This document shows, in pieces, positions 63,873-64,000 of a stretch of DNA of 64,000 bases (position 1 is the first letter of the stretch; every line of letters starts with the position of its first letter). The notes below the pieces were generated by a model. It was given only the letters and a program-made list of their open reading frames with translations, searched no databases and was not told the origin of the DNA. The DNA is from Bos javanicus (Eukaryota > Chordata > Mammalia > Artiodactyla > Bovidae). The stretch covers positions 5,518,001 through 5,582,000 of the forward strand of contig NC_083896.1 of the NCBI RefSeq assembly GCF_032452875.1. Reading direction: 5' to 3'. Made by a program: the position numbers and the translations under genes.

Positions 63873-64000
63873 CTGAGTCAGAAAAAGATAAATATCATGT
63901 GATATTGACCATATGTGGCTCTAAAATAATGGTACAACTGAGGTTATTTACAAAAGAAAGACACAGATGTGAAAACAAGCTTAAAGTTACCAGGCGCTAA

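Overview
This is mammalian nuclear DNA from a bovid ruminant, most likely cattle or a close relative. It is packed with ruminant repeats: BovB (RTE) LINEs, BOV-A2 and Bov-tA SINEs, a cetartiodactyl CHR-type SINE and an L1 of the bovine type. The host genes are spliced, with GT/AG junctions visible. I see no bacterial operons, CRISPR arrays, tRNA or rRNA genes.

The host content is a cluster of duplicated TRIM64/TRIM77-type E3 ligase genes around a UBTFL1-type HMG-box gene. This pairing recalls the human 11q14.3 TRIM64/TRIM49/TRIM77-UBTFL1 neighbourhood (synteny from general knowledge, not tested). Copy A (+, ~3610-7480) is a decayed fragment without RING or SPRY exons. The UBTFL1-like ORF (+, 8457-9527) is intact but has lost the family's N-terminal start. 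Copy B (-, 26881-34920) keeps all coding exons and a promoter but has a stop in each coiled-coil exon, and its own terminal stop lies inside a BovB insertion. Copy C (-, 53306-~59990) is the one apparently intact gene: five coding exons sum to 1356 nt (451 codons plus stop). Copy D (+, ~61640-62864) is only intron and SPRY-exon debris. A PRAME-family pseudogene exon lies at the left edge (~919-1490).

The rest is mobile DNA. A near full-length L1 (16071-25137, +) has a 16-bp target-site duplication; a 1290-bp solo LTR with its own 6-bp duplication is nested in its ORF1. A complete but defective betaretrovirus-like provirus (42544-50173, -) has two ~400-bp LTRs, a tRNA-Lys-type primer binding site, gag, dUTPase/protease, pol and env. 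It sits inside an older antisense BovB. A 516-bp solo LTR with a 4-bp duplication lies in intron 4 of copy B.

Working model (inference): a segmentally duplicated, tandem/inverted TRIM family evolving by birth and death, in which gene decay, exon fusion and retroelement insertion have produced one intact member, one recently disabled member with a transposon-supplied stop, and two relics. Intron and exon coordinates were derived by aligning copies A, B and C to each other by eye.
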